Below are positions 11,935-23,075 of a stretch of 64,000 nt of DNA, piece after piece (positions within the stretch are counted from its first letter, which is position 1; every line of letters begins with the position of its first letter). The position numbers and the translations under genes were made by a program. The notes under the pieces were generated by a model, which was not told the origin of the DNA, searched no databases, and saw only the letters and a program-made list of their open reading frames with translations. The stretch lies in assembly GCA_963573385.1 (NCBI GenBank), contig CAUYLG010063031.1:81351-145350 (forward strand), given 5' to 3'. The DNA is from Cacajao melanocephalus. Its lineage: Eukaryota; Chordata; Mammalia; Primates; Pitheciidae.

Positions 11935-12590
11935 TATATGCATGGGTCTGCAGCAACTTCAGTCCTTGCCTCCTCAGAAGAAAGAATTTGACTGAGGTGC
12001 ATAAAGCAGATAAACAAACCAAGGCAAGTTTCAGAACAGGAAAGGCCTGTTTAAAAAGGCCTCAGAACAGGAAACAAAGGAAAGATCACTTGGAAGAGAT
12101 CCAAGATGGCACCTGAAGATCAAAGAGAGAAACAAAGGGTGTTTAACATTAGTTTACAGGGATTTATAGGCTTGTCTCTTTCCCATGATTCTTGCCTTAG
12201 GGTGGGCTTCCTACATGCGCCGTGCCTTCTTTACCCTTGGGAAATGAGCATGCACAGTATTTTTAGGATGTGGTATGCATGTCCATCTGAGGTTTCTACC
12301 CATTTTCTGGTGGAGTGCCCCTGGAAGATCATATTTCACTATTTTGTCTCCTAGTGAGTGTGCTCAGTAAGTTTCTTGACATTTGCATTCAGGGAGATGC
12401 AGAAATCACAGAGATGATTTAATGTTAATAGCTGTTAATCATCAGGAGACAGCCTCTCCCTGGCACTCTGGGTGGGCTGCTCAATTATCATTTTTAGAGA
12501 GGCATTGTGTCAAACCATCACCTGACATTCCTAATGAGCCAGGGGAGAGCCCTCTCTTACCTGACTCATGACTATCTAACTACCTGTAAC
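11935..12590 (-). mobile_element. Probable ERV LTR, minus strand
   Basis: A moderately G+C-rich block with the look of a primate LTR read in reverse: TGCATGGGTCTGCAGCAACTT at its left, GCCTCCTCAGAAGAAAGAATT, a CCAAGATGGC motif and long non-unique-looking sequence up to about 12590. It sits between two other LTRs. An 82-codon plus-strand frame in it is chance. Family and exact limits are uncertain. Confidence 0.5.
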
Positions 12591-12656
12591 AATTGGGCAT
12601 TAAGTTGATTGTAATTAGGACCTTATTTATTCACTTATTTGTTTAGATGTCACTTT

Positions 12657-12843
12657 TGTTTTTGAGGCAGAGTCTTACTCTGTTGTCTAGGCTGGAGTGC
12701 AGTGGTGTGATCTTGGCTAATGCAACCTCCACATCCCAGGTTCAAGTGATTCTCCTGCCTCAGCTTCCCCAGTAGAGCTGGGGTTATAGATGCACACCAC
12801 CATGTCTGGCTCTCAATCTCTCTCTCTCTCTCTCTCCATATAC

Positions 12844-12880
<37 letters not shown>

Positions 12881-13065
12881 TATGTATGTATATATATATA
12901 CACATATATATATGTATATACACACACACACACATGCACTAGTATTTTGGTAGAGATGGGTTTTCACCATGGTGGACAGGCTGGTCTTGAACTCCTGACC
13001 AGTGATCCACCCACCTTGACCTCCCACAGTGATAGGATTACAGGCATGAACCACCACACCTGTCC
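12657..13065 (-). mobile_element. Alu element with a large microsatellite in its linker
   Basis: A minus-strand Alu flanked by an exact 12-bp target-site duplication, AGATGTCACTTT (12645-12656 and 13066-13077). The right arm occupies about 12657-12810 and the left arm about 12945-13065. Between them, where the A-rich linker should be, lies a 115-120 bp array of TC, TA and CA units (about 12812-12935). The 135-codon minus-strand frame across it is a translation of Alu plus microsatellite. Confidence 0.95.
12812..12935. repeat. Compound (TC)n(TA)n(CA)n microsatellite
   Basis: A (TC)n run at about 12815-12836 is followed by (TA)n, (CA)n, TATGTATG, (TA)n, and CA again. It lies inside the Alu linker described above and is likely length-variable between individuals. 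Confidence 0.95.
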
Positions 13066-13369
13066 AGATGTCACTTTCTAAATCATATTATATTAGAATT
13101 TTCAGTAAATTACATTATTCAAAGACATAGAAAAGAATAATCATTATTCCTATTTAAAAATAAAAACATATTTAAATTTCAGGAAAAATACTTTGTGAGC
13201 TTCAGTATGGGAGGCCAATATACACAGAGATATCTAATACCCTTTTCTTTTTTGTAAAACATAAAAAGCAGTAAGGGGAAGCCATATTGCAACCTAGTGA
13301 ATTTCTAACTCCACTGGAAAAAAAATAAACTAGTGAATGATGTTATGAAAAATAAATAAATAAATCTTG

Positions 13370-13990
13370 GGAGCCCAAATCATGAAGCCAAAGAGAAAAG
13401 TCAAGCTGGGAATTGTCTTGGGCAAACCTCCCTCCTATTCCATTCCTAAATAAGATAGCTACAAAGATAAAAAAATTAAAAATAAAATAAAAATAAATAA
13501 AAAGCTATGTACTTCCCTCACAATTTGCCCACAAGGAAATTTCTTGTGGACAAAGAACAGACAGAACTCAAAGTTTTCCCTCTGCTTATGTGAGATAAAT
13601 ACATATCTGATTGCTTCCTTTGCCCTATTGTGTGACTAAGCCAGACTAAGGCACAAGTGACTATTCACATAAATCATGTATTTACTGGAAGGCCAATCAG
13701 AAACTCAAAAGAATGAAATCCTTTTTTTGTCTCTTATCTATATATGACCTGGAACCTCCCTGCCCGCTTCAAGTTGTCCCATCTTTTCAGACCAAACCAA
13801 TGTACATTCTACCTATATTGATTACTGTCTCAATTGTTTCCCTAAAATGTATAAAACCAAACTGTGCCCCCATCACATTGGGCACATGTCCTCAAGACCT
13901 CCTGAGGCTGTATGCCGAGTGCATCCTTAACCTTGACAAAATAAACTTTCTAAATTGACTGAGACCTGTCTCAGATATTTTGAGTTCACA
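13370..13990 (+). mobile_element. ERV LTR, plus strand (same family as 11320-11740)
   Basis: LTR-like order of elements: upstream U3-like sequence, the AATGTATAAAACCAAACTG block with a TATA-like box near 13848, CCTCCTGAGGCTGTATG, a polyadenylation signal AATAAA at 13939-13944 and a GACCTGTCTCAGATATTTTG end. Its 5' half is interrupted by an A/T-rich AAATA run at about 13470-13502. Limits are approximate. It is probably a solo LTR. Confidence 0.7.
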
Positions 13991-14187
13991 GTGTATCAGC
14001 ATATACACCTCATAGAGTAAAAACAAAGTTCTGTTAACATAGGGCTGATTGAAAGAATGCATAGGGCAACATTTACAGTTACTACTCTAGAAAAGTGTAA
14101 TAATAGTGGAAGAGGCTTAAAATTGTTGAATACAATGAGCTCCAAGTTTCTCTTCAAAGAATCAATATAACAGTGTGTTCACTTTCT

Positions 14188-14710
14188 GTGTTCTTTGTTC
14201 TCCATTCTAAAGCTTAACTTCCTCTTTCTCTTCGTCTTCTTGCCTCTAGTTTCAGTAAACAACCTTTCCACCAGCTCTAATTGCTAGTTCATATCTTTGT
14301 ACCCCTGGTCACCTGCTCTGTCCTGAGTCAACCGTGGTCACCTGCTCTATCCTGAGTCACCTCTGGTCACCTGCTCTGATCTGAATCACCTTTAGTCACC
14401 TGTCCTATAACTGTCTTTCCTGCAGAAACTGCTCACCCCACCATTCTGGCTTATACCCCTGCTATCTTTAAAATAGCCAATTGGAATCAACTTAGAATGT
14501 GCGGTCCAACCCTAGCCAGCAGGGGACCAACACTGCAGTAAGGGCTACCTGCATCAGGGATAACAACCCCTTCCCCTCCCTTGTTTGGGTATGTTCTTGC
14601 CATTGCTCCAACCATAAAATGCATCCTTCTATAGAAGTAATATTGCCTTGCTGAGAAAATTTACGTTTGAGTACTATTTATTTTGCAGCACCAAAAATTT
14701 GCTCCTAACA
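14188..14710 (+). mobile_element. Probable ERV LTR with 29-bp internal repeats
   Basis: The region has an LTR-like base composition and a tandem U3-like repeat (14306-14413), and ends near GCTCCTAACA. It lies directly next to other LTRs. I infer an LTR from the tandem-repeat architecture and the TG...CA-like limits. The family is not identified. Confidence 0.5.
14306..14413 (+). repeat. 29-bp minisatellite, about 3.7 copies
   Basis: Units at 14306-14334, 14335-14363, 14364-14392 and a partial one at 14393-14413. Each begins T(G/A)GTCACCTG and contains the CCTGAGTCA motif or a variant of it. CTGAGTCA contains an AP-1-like TGAGTCA core in units 1 and 2. Confidence 0.85.
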
Positions 14711-14919
14711 GAATAAAGGCCTAAAGAAAAAAAGAATGAAATGATGGTTCCTCAGCTATAAATGGAATCTTCCAGATTTCTTAGAAGAAGAAGAGAGAAG
14801 AACACCTATGAAAGGAGTTAGTAAAGGAATTTTATAACGTGATGGATAGAAAACTGGTGAAGACATAGCAATAGTACAGTTAGCTTTATAATACAGCATA
14901 AATGATAGCGATGTCAGCA

Positions 14920-15660
14920 GCAGACCGTCTGGATGGCCACTGTCATGATTCCAGCTGCAGTTGGGGAGGTACAGTTGGGGCTGTGCACTCCATGGAGCCA
15001 GTGGCAGCTGTAACAGGCAGGATCCTCACCCCCTTCCAAGTTGGAGAGGTGGGAGCCTCACCCGCGTGGACACAGCTATAGCTCTCTCAACCCTGCCATT
15101 CACCATTAGGTGAGTACTGAGTTCTTGTCCTGCAGAATGTTGGGGCTGGGAGGTTGGTAACACTAACAGTACTGAAATGTGCCCCTTGCTCGCCACATTG
15201 TGGGTGACAAGAAGAGAGAAGCAGAGAAAAGCTGTGGCCCTTCGAGGAGCCTAAACCTAGGAGTTCACCACGCCAGTGATGTGACATCCTTTTTGGGGCT
15301 CTGTGATTTTTGGCATCTCCAAGTTTCCGGGCACCACCACGTTCCCTGATGACAGCCGTGGAAGTTACTTGAGATCACGTGGTCCAGTCATAGCCTCGAA
15401 GGGAGCCAGTGCCCCCTGCCAGTGCCTGAAGATGCCCACCCAGCACAGCCACCATGCCTGGACCCCATGCTGGCTCACTCGCACACCTCTCACAGCTCCA
15501 TGCCTGGCTCACCCTTGGTAGGCATGGGATCCAGGCTGGTAATGTCAGCTCAGTGCAATCTGCCAGGCTAAGTGGGTGGAATGAACCCAGTGGGTCTGAA
15601 AAAATAGGCAAAGGTGCCACAGACCACAGAGGTTTCTGGCTGGAAAAGTCATATCTCAAT
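14920..15660. other. Unclassified G+C-richer block
   Basis: About 740 bp clearly richer in G+C than its surroundings, with several CpGs near 15060, 15265 and 15330-15400. Open frames on both strands (66-122 codons) overlap each other, which is typical of GC-rich non-coding DNA. The position next to LTRs and phrases such as GGCATCTCCAAGTTTC and CACCACGTTCCC suggest ERV-derived sequence (LTR12/HERV9-like is a guess). I cannot assign it. Confidence 0.35.
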
Positions 15661-15739
15661 GTTCCTGTGATAATAGCATTCAAATGTATAAGGCCATAGT
15701 GTTTCTTGAAAATGGAATATTGATAAGAATATAATAGTA

Positions 15740-17063
15740 ACAAGTAGATTAAAATAATTTAATAGTTGTTAGATATACTTATATATCCATCCTTTCTTAA
15801 TGTAGCTTTGCATTAAATTTTGAAATCATATACTGAAAATCCTTCAAATATGTTATTTACCTTTATTTCTTTGGCCATTTTTGGTCCTTTTATTTCCAAA
15901 ATTTTCTTTTGGGAGATTTATTAGAATTACATTAAAGTTATCAGATTACATTTGTAAAATTAACTACTTAACAATATTGGATCTTTCAATCTATGATCAT
16001 TGTATATATCTTCATTTGTAAGAGTATCTTTGCTTCTTGCATCAACATTTTATATTTTTTAGTGTGTGATCCTGGTCATATTTTGTTAAATTAATTTCTA
16101 AATATTTTAAAGTGATATTTGATGCTATCATAATTGATTTTTTGTTGTTGTTTTCTGCTAGCAAATACATATGAAACTTAGGTCTGTATATTAATCTCAT
16201 AGCCCATTACTTTGTCCAATTAACTTACCAGTTCCAGTAACTATTTGGCAAATTCTTTAAGATTTTGTGTGGACACAATCATGTCATTTGAAAATAGAGA
16301 GTTTTCCTTTTTCCTATTTGTTGTTTACATAGTTTATTTATTTATTTATTCCTAACCAGAAACTGCAGAACAAAACTGAACAGAATTGGTAAAAGCCAGC
16401 ACCAATATGTTGTGCTTGATCCGAGGGGGAAAGAAGTGAAATATTTATAGTTGACTATGTGCTATAAATTGTTCATAGATCTTGCTAGATAAATAAAGTT
16501 CTATTCCTAGCTTGCTGATTTTTAAAAATCATGAAAAGATGTTAATTTTTTTCAAATGATTTTGATGCATTAAAATGATTGTATGTGTTATACTTTATTT
16601 TGGTATAATGGAGAAATGTTCTGATTCCATTTTGTATGTCAAGTTGATCTGAATTTCTACGAAAAACCTTACTGTGTTTTAATATAGGATTCTTTTTATG
16701 TATATCTGGGTTGATTTGCTAATATCCTGTTCAGTATTTCTGAATTTATATTCACAAGTGACATTTCTGTGCATTTTTGTCTCTATCAGATTTTGTTACT
16801 AGGGTTATGATGAACTAATAAAACAAGTTAGGAAGTTATTCTTCTATTTCCTGAAAAGTTTTATATAAGATATTCTTTCTCTGTTTTATAAAAGAAATTT
16901 TATAAAATATGACAATTTTTTCTTAATGGTCTGACAGAATTTAAGTAGAAAGCAAATTTTTTTAGAATAAAAATTTTGATAACAAATTCAATTTATTTAA
17001 TGTGTGTATTTGTATGAATGGTGTATTTCTGTGTGTGTGCACATGTATGCATACGTGTGGCTA
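15740..17063 (-). mobile_element. Old L1 (L1M-type) ORF2 fragment, minus strand
   Basis: Read in reverse this follows the L1 ORF2 reverse-transcriptase region. An example is the block around 16250-16310 (ACACAATCATGTCATTTGAAA) and the stretch at about 16330-16400 corresponding to the catalytic neighbourhood. Heavily decayed, with no open frame of useful length. It continues after the insertions at 17066-17810 and 18593-19219. Confidence 0.75.
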
Positions 17064-17065
17064 TA

Positions 17066-17810
17066 CAGATGCTCCCTGACTTATAAGGGTTTGACTTATG
17101 ATTTTTCAACTTTATGATGGTGAGAAAGCAATATGCATTTAGTAGAAACCATACTTCAACTCCCCTATGACCATCCTACTTTTCACTTTCAGTATGGTAT
17201 TCAACAAGTTACATAAGATATTCAGCACTTTATTATAAGATAGGCTTTGTGTTAGATAATTTTACCCATCTGTAGGCTAATGTAAGTGTTCTAACTATGT
17301 TAAGGAAGGCTAGGATAAGCTATGATGTTTGGTGAGTGACATAGTCTGGCTCTGTGTCCCTATCCAAATATCATCTTGAATTTGTAATCTGAATTGTAAT
17401 TCCCATGCGTTAGGGGAAGGACCTCATGCAAGGTGATTAGATCATGGGGGTCTTTCCCCCATGCTGTTCTAGTGATAGTGAGTGAGTTTTCAGGAGATAT
17501 GATAGTTTTATAAGGGGCCTTTCCCCTCTTCGCTCTGCACTTCTCTCCTGCTGCAAAGTGAAGAAGGATGTGTTTGTTTCTCCTTACATCACAACTAAGT
17601 TTCCTGAGGCCTCCCCAGCCATACAGAACTGTGAGTTAACTAAACCTCTTTCCTTTATAAATTATGCAGTCTTAGGTATTTATTAATAGCAATGTGAGAA
17701 GAGATTAATATAGTAGGTTAGGAATATTAAAAGCATTTTCAACTTGTGATTTTTTAAATTTATAATGGGTTTATCGGTAAGTAGCACTATCATAAGTTAA
17801 GGACAATTTG
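17066..17810. mobile_element. Tc1/mariner (Tigger-like) non-autonomous DNA transposon, split
   Basis: The left terminus CAGATGCTCCCTGACTTAT and right terminus CATAAGTTAAGGACAATTTG form imperfect terminal inverted repeats (about 14 of 19 positions). TA lies immediately outside each end (17064-17065 and 17811-17812), as expected for Tc1/mariner target duplication. There is no transposase frame, so it is a MITE-like derivative. A MaLR LTR divides it at 17337-17712. Confidence 0.7.
17337..17712 (+). mobile_element. MaLR solo LTR (MST-like), plus strand
   Basis: A clear MaLR LTR: start TGACATAGTCTGGCTCTGTG, then GATTAGATCATGGGGGTC, CCCATGCTGTTCTAGTGATA, GTTTTATAAGGGGCCTTTC, GAGGCCTCCCCAGCC, AAACCTCTTTCCTTTATAAA and an end near GATTAATATA. 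It lies within the Tigger-like element, with GGTGAG/GTAGG-type bases at its edges as a decayed 5-bp target duplication. Confidence 0.9.
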
Positions 17811-17812
17811 TA

Positions 17813-18592
17813 TAGAGATTGTATTTTTTTTCTTCTTGCATCATTTTTGATAAATTATATTTTTAAAAAGTGTGCATGTCATCTAATTTGCTAAGTTGCT
17901 GTCATAACTTTATTCATAATATTCTATCACTTTCAACTTCTATAGACCCTGTAGAGATAACCCTTCTTTCATGTTCAATATTGGTAATTATGTTGTTTTC
18001 CTTATATATATATATTTTTAGTATATCCATCTTTCTTTAACTTACTTTGCTGTTTCTTTTCATACTTTTTAAAGTGAAAGCTAAGATCATTGAAATTTAG
18101 ATAGATCTTTATTCCTAAAACATGCATTTAAAGCTGTACCTTGTCCTTTATTCAATTCTGCTTTTGCATCCCACAATTTTTATATTTCAATTAGTGTTTA
18201 TTTCAATATATTTCTATTGCTCAAGTCATCTACCTCTTTACATTTTTGCAGTTTTCTATCACTTGATGACTAAATGGTTTTTAAGTCAATTTTCGCTTAA
18301 TATATTTTGAAACACTATTATTAGGAGCATACTCATTTATGGTTGTCTTTTTCTTAAATTTATTTTAGTATAATTGTGAAATATCCCTCTTTATTTCTGA
18401 TAATACTTTGTCTTTTGATATGAATATTCCATTCCACCTTTCTAATATTTATTGTTTGCATGTTTTATCTTTTTCTATCTAGTTATTTTTCAAATATTTG
18501 TCTTTTTATATTAAATAGCATCTGTTATTGACAGTGTATAGTTGGATCTCACTATTTTACCCATCCATATAACATAGAACTTTTTATTCCAG
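17813..18592 (-). mobile_element. L1M ORF2 fragment, minus strand (continuation)
   Basis: A continuation of the same old L1, readable in reverse up to the ATAGTTGGATCTCACTATTT block near 18540, a familiar L1 ORF2 landmark in this orientation. A 62-codon plus-strand frame at 18122-18310 is antisense L1. Confidence 0.7.
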
Positions 18593-19219
18593 TGTATAAC
18601 GTAGTATGGAGACAGGAGGCAGTTGGGGACTGGTTAGGCAGATAGAGAAGGAGGATCTCACGAAAAGGAGAAGAAAGGGCAATGTTCGCCAGAACAATAG
18701 GACAGTACCCACACTGCCTCTGCAGCTAACAGAAAGAAACGTGGTTAAGAACTTCCCCCAGTACCAGGATGTTGCTCAGAAGGGATTATCCCAACTTAGG
18801 CACAGACATAATAAATCAATCTAAATATCCTTACTGTAACCCAGCTTATTATAATGTCATTAACGTGACAATACCATTGTGGTTTTAGCCCTCAACATGG
18901 GTTTTACTTAGGCAAAATAACCAAGATGGAGTCGCTCTGCCAACTCCAGGCATGCACAAATACAACAGCCCTAGAAGGGACATTGCCACTCTCATTGGGG
19001 CAAAACCCACAAAAAACTTACTGACTTCTGCCACATAAAAGACCCAGAAATCAGCCCCATTTCTGGCAATGTGCTTTCAGCCCCCCTCTATTTGCTGAAA
19101 ACTTTTCTTTTGCTTAATAAATCCTACTCTACTCACTCTCCAGTGTCTATGTGTTGTATTCTTCTTGGTTGTTGGATGAGAACTTGGACCTAGTTAAAGT
19201 AGGGACTAAGTAGACTGCA
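18593..19219 (+). mobile_element. ERV1-like solo LTR, plus strand
   Basis: About 627 bp starting TGTATAACGTAGTATGGAGA and ending near AAGTAGACTGCA. It contains CCAAGATGGAGTCGCTCTG, a CATAAAAGACCC TATA-like box at about 19033, and the polyadenylation signal AATAAA near 19118 followed by a CTCACTCTCC motif. CCAG precedes it and GCAG follows it, a possible 4-bp target duplication with one change. It interrupts the L1M. Confidence 0.75.
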
Positions 19220-19475
19220 GCAGTGATATTTACAATAATTATTCATAAAATTGGATTTAGATATACTTAAAAAAAATTTGCCCCTTATGTTTTCATTCTT
19301 ATATACGTCTTTTCCTGTGTCATCAGGAATTCCTCTAAAACTTTTTATTAGCTTTCAATCTATACCTCTTTTTACTGTTTTTAATGTTTAGTCTGAAATT
19401 TGTATAATGCACTCATTACTTTTTACATTTTAATTGGAGTTAACATTGTACAACTTTTAAAAATGGGAGCAAAAG
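19220..19475 (-). mobile_element. L1M fragment, minus strand (end of the interrupted copy)
   Basis: The same decayed L1 resumes after the LTR. The ATTGGAGTTAACATTGTACAAC block at about 19432-19454 is a recognisable reverse-read L1 phrase. Confidence 0.6.
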
Positions 19476-19522
19476 AAATACAATCAAATACACGCATATG
19501 ACATATATATATTCTCTCTCTC

Positions 19523-19700
19523 AAATATTTGGATCTATATATTCATACAAGTATACATGTATATAGATATATACTTAGATATACTTATGTATATATTTAT
19601 GTGTATGTATATATTTATGTGTATATACATATATACATAAGTATATCTATGTATAAGTATATATCTATATACTTGTATGAATATACAGATCCAAATATTT
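19523..19700. repeat. 178-bp A+T-rich palindrome (inverted repeat)
   Basis: The left arm starts AAATATTTGGATCTATATAT and the right arm ends ATACAGATCCAAATATTT. The arms are about 75 bp each with a centre near 19611 and a loop of roughly 30 bp. Outer positions pair almost perfectly (for example ATTCATACAA at 19541-19550 with TTGTATGAAT at 19673-19682). GATATACTTATGTATATAT at 19578-19596 pairs with 19629-19647. Two 6-bp indels offset each other. Both strands have open frames of 79 and 115 codons here, which are simple-sequence artefacts. Confidence 0.88.
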
Positions 19701-20202
19701 TTACTCATATATTTAGATATCTGTATATATATATATTTTTTTTTTTCAAGAATGGGTATGTTACTTGAAAGAGGATAATAAATTTTTGCTGTAATATATT
19801 GAATTTTTTTATACATGCATATATAGTTTTGTGGTTTATAGCAAGCTAATAATATATGAGTAAAAATGTAAAATATACACAATAAAAATAGAAATTGATT
19901 TCAAAGTAAAATTATTATATATTTGGAGTAGCAATTTTTTCTTCTGTAAATAGTGTGTTTCTAAAATTATGTTCTTTATTTGGGAGTATTTTACTTGCCT
20001 ATATTTAATTATTTTAATCCTTTTATTAACATTTAGGATTATTTTATTCATTATCTTTAATTGTCCACATAATGGTGAAACAAGATTTTATAATATACCA
20101 TCATTGTAACAAAATTTGATATACCAATGACTATTTTCTGACAGTAGCACATTGATGAAATTCTTTAATATACATTATTGAAAACAAAACCCTAATAGAG
20201 AA

Positions 20203-20468
20203 TTATTTTTTTAAGATGGAATCTAGCTGTGTTGACCAGGCTGGAGTGCAGTGGTATTACAGCTCATTGCAGCCTCAACCTGCCAGATTCACACAATCCT
20301 CCTACCTCAGCCTCCTGTATAGTTGGGACCACAAATGCATGCCACCATGCCCAGCTAATTTTTATAGAAACTGGGTTTTGCCATGTTGCCCAGACTGCTC
20401 TCAAGCAATCAACTCTCCTTGGCCCCCTAAAGTGCTGGGATTACTCATGTAGGCAATCATGCTTGGCC
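20203..20468 (-). mobile_element. Alu element (J-like), minus strand
   Basis: A diverged Alu from the T-run at 20204 to GCTTGGCC at 20461-20468. TAATAGAGAA (20193-20202) and TAATAAAGAA (20469-20478) are a 10-bp target duplication with one difference. The 78- and 80-codon plus-strand frames are Alu translations. Confidence 0.92.
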
Positions 20469-20478
20469 TAATAAAGAA

Positions 20479-23000
20479 CATTTTTCTTGGATTATATAGC
20501 TTTCAATATAGTGGGAGTAACAGATAAGTATAAAATATTCAATTTGATATAGGGAAGATTAGGTTACACATTGAGAAGAATATGTAAATTAGACTGAATG
20601 AATAAGTATATTTTGCATTATGTTTAAAACTTTGAGTAAGGGGATATGAATAGTTGAATAAATTACTTATACAAGTATTAATATCATGTCCTGAATAATG
20701 AACTCTCAACAGATGGAGACATATTCCAAAGTGTCTCTGTCTTAATAATTAGTGACATTCTAGACTTCCACAGGTCAATTCTTTCGCCCCTTATTTCTGC
20801 AGTTTTATTTTTAAATATAAATACATAAGATTTTCTTTTGTTGTATAGATTATGCAAGAAAACTAGAGAAAATTAATTCTTAATATAAATAGAAACAACA
20901 AAATGCATTTTCATAATTATATTTAACTTAATAGTCATTTCAAAAAACCTTTTGGTTCTGATTTGTTTTAATAATAAATTGAATGCATGAACTAAAATAG
21001 TACTTATTAATATAGTATTAATATCCAAGAACACTGACATAAAGATATGTTTCCTTAGGGATTACATGTTATTATTCTGAGATCTAATTTCTGATTTTTT
21101 TTTTTTTTTTTTAGTGTTTAAGGTTTGAAAGTGTACTTGTGTTGCTTCTTGCTTTTTCTTGTTCATTTTGTTTTATCGATGTTTGCTAAGAAGCATATCA
21201 GATTGCCTACTTTAGCATAAATTTTCTTCTTCATATCTAGCAAACATCTTAAAATAATTTATATTCAATTTATATTCTCATCACTCAAATCAATGCTAAA
21301 GTCATTTTATCAAATTTACATGCTATAGACCCTGTTTTACCCTGGTCACAATCATATAATATTTATAAGTCCTTTCTGCAAAAAAATTGCTAGGCCTTTA
21401 CCTTGAAAAGAAAGTGATATTTTTTAGTAGCTGAAAATAACAGGCTTTGCCTTATGATTTGATTTTACCTTTTGTTTCTTAAATAAAATTATATTACCTG
21501 ATTTTCATAATTTTTTGATCTACCTACCTAGAACAATTGGCACCAATTGACTAATCTCTTTTCCAGGAACTTCTTTGTTATATGTGCAACAGAAACTGTT
21601 TTATAGATAATTTAAGTCTCCCAATTTTTTTTTTTTTAAAAACCTCTGCTTCATACCTCCTATGCCAGTGGATTTCAATCCTTCTGAAATAATGTCTCCT
21701 TGTAATTATAAAAGTTGTGTAGTTTTATTTAGTGACATGAAATCCACATGTTACAATGAAAGGACAATGAAAGAAAACAGACCCTCATTTAATGATACCA
21801 CAAGGCTGGCACTCTTGCAATATGTGTTATTATAATATATATGGTACATATTAGTTCATAATATATTAATAATATCAACATTTCAGGTATCAGGTATCTG
21901 CATCTCCCACTGCATTCTTTGATCATCTTGAAACAGATTTCTGTTAAGAGCAAATTGACTTCAGTTCTCAGAACATGACAGATAACTTTATTATTATTCA
22001 TAGTCTTTGTCTATTCCCCACCTACTTTTTTGTCTAGTAAATATTTACTCATGCTTAAATATTATGGACATGGGCAGCCCTCTTTATGTTTTATTTAAAT
22101 CCCAGGTAGATTTTACTTGTGTATTATTTTTTATTTCTCCTGCATTTTACACAGTGGAGTTTTGAATGGCCAGTAGATATCATCCTTTAATTTCTTTCTG
22201 TCATTCACAAATATCTGAGAACAAACACATAAAAAACAGATACAGAAGAGAGAAGATAAGCTTTAATACTAATCGAGCAGATTAGACACATAGTTTTGGA
22301 TATAGAGCTGGATAATATTTCCATCCCTTCTCTCAAAGGGTTGCTGACGCAGCTGTACATACACATTGCACTTGTGAGGAAGAAATCACTAAGGTGAAAT
22401 TGACAGAAAGGGTAAGCTAATATATTCTATGCTATTTGAAGGCAGCTGTGTCTAAAAGAGAGAAATCTCTGAGGGTCTAGGCCAAACCCACACCTATTTG
22501 TTTCCAAACCCAACAATCAAGTAAGTCAAAACAGAGAGACAAATTCTGAGTCAGAAAGTCAGCAGTGAAAAATAAGAAAAATGAGAGGAGTGAGGAATAT
22601 ATGTTCAGTCCTAAAATTTCATGTCATTGATAAGATGGAGAAGGAATTTAGGTAAAGAGAGGGTTATGATCAACTTTCTCCAACATCTATAGCTTAAAAT
22701 GCAGCAGTCCTTCAGCCAGTTAGAGAACAGGGTAGAGCTGACCTTGGCCAGCTGACTTGGGCAGAATGAGGCAGCTCCTTCCACAGAATATCATGGCCCC
22801 TTCCAGCCCACACTGGGGCCATCAAGCGCTTTTAATGAAAGCCATGACTAAATCCTAATCCCAGCTCATAAAAGACGACAGAAGTGCCTTTTTCTGCTAT
22901 TCCTACTACCAATTAATTGTGTCTTTTGATGTTTGGCTGGGAGCTTTGGCCTGGATCCCAGCGGAATTGGCCTGATTCATTCACTATGTTATCCAAAGCT
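20479..23000. other. Unassigned DNA, A+T-rich then moderately G+C-rich
   Basis: No gene or clear repeat. T-runs occur near 21094-21113 and 21627-21639. The part from about 22680 to 23000 is richer in G+C and reads like unique sequence. Confidence 0.4.
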
Positions 23001-23075
23001 AGACACACACACACACCACAAACACAGAGACACACAGACACACATATACACAGACAGACACACACATACAGAGAC
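23001..23075. repeat. CA/CACAGA-type microsatellite
   Basis: Interrupted ACAC, CACAGA and CAGACA units. Two overlapping open frames across it are products of the repeat. Confidence 0.9.

Noticed and set aside
12650..13057. 135-codon minus-strand open frame
   Set aside because: It is a translation of an Alu and its TA/CA microsatellite.
14306..14413. Possible CRISPR-like array of 29-bp repeats
   Set aside because: Units abut without spacers and the genome is primate; it is a minisatellite in a probable LTR.
15375..15743. 122-codon minus frame in the G+C-rich block
   Set aside because: Overlaps two plus-strand frames, and high G+C lowers stop frequency; no domain or context supports it.
19529..19882. 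Tyrosine/isoleucine-rich open frames on both strands
   Set aside because: Both come from the TA-rich palindrome; opposite-strand frames of the same simple sequence are expected by chance.
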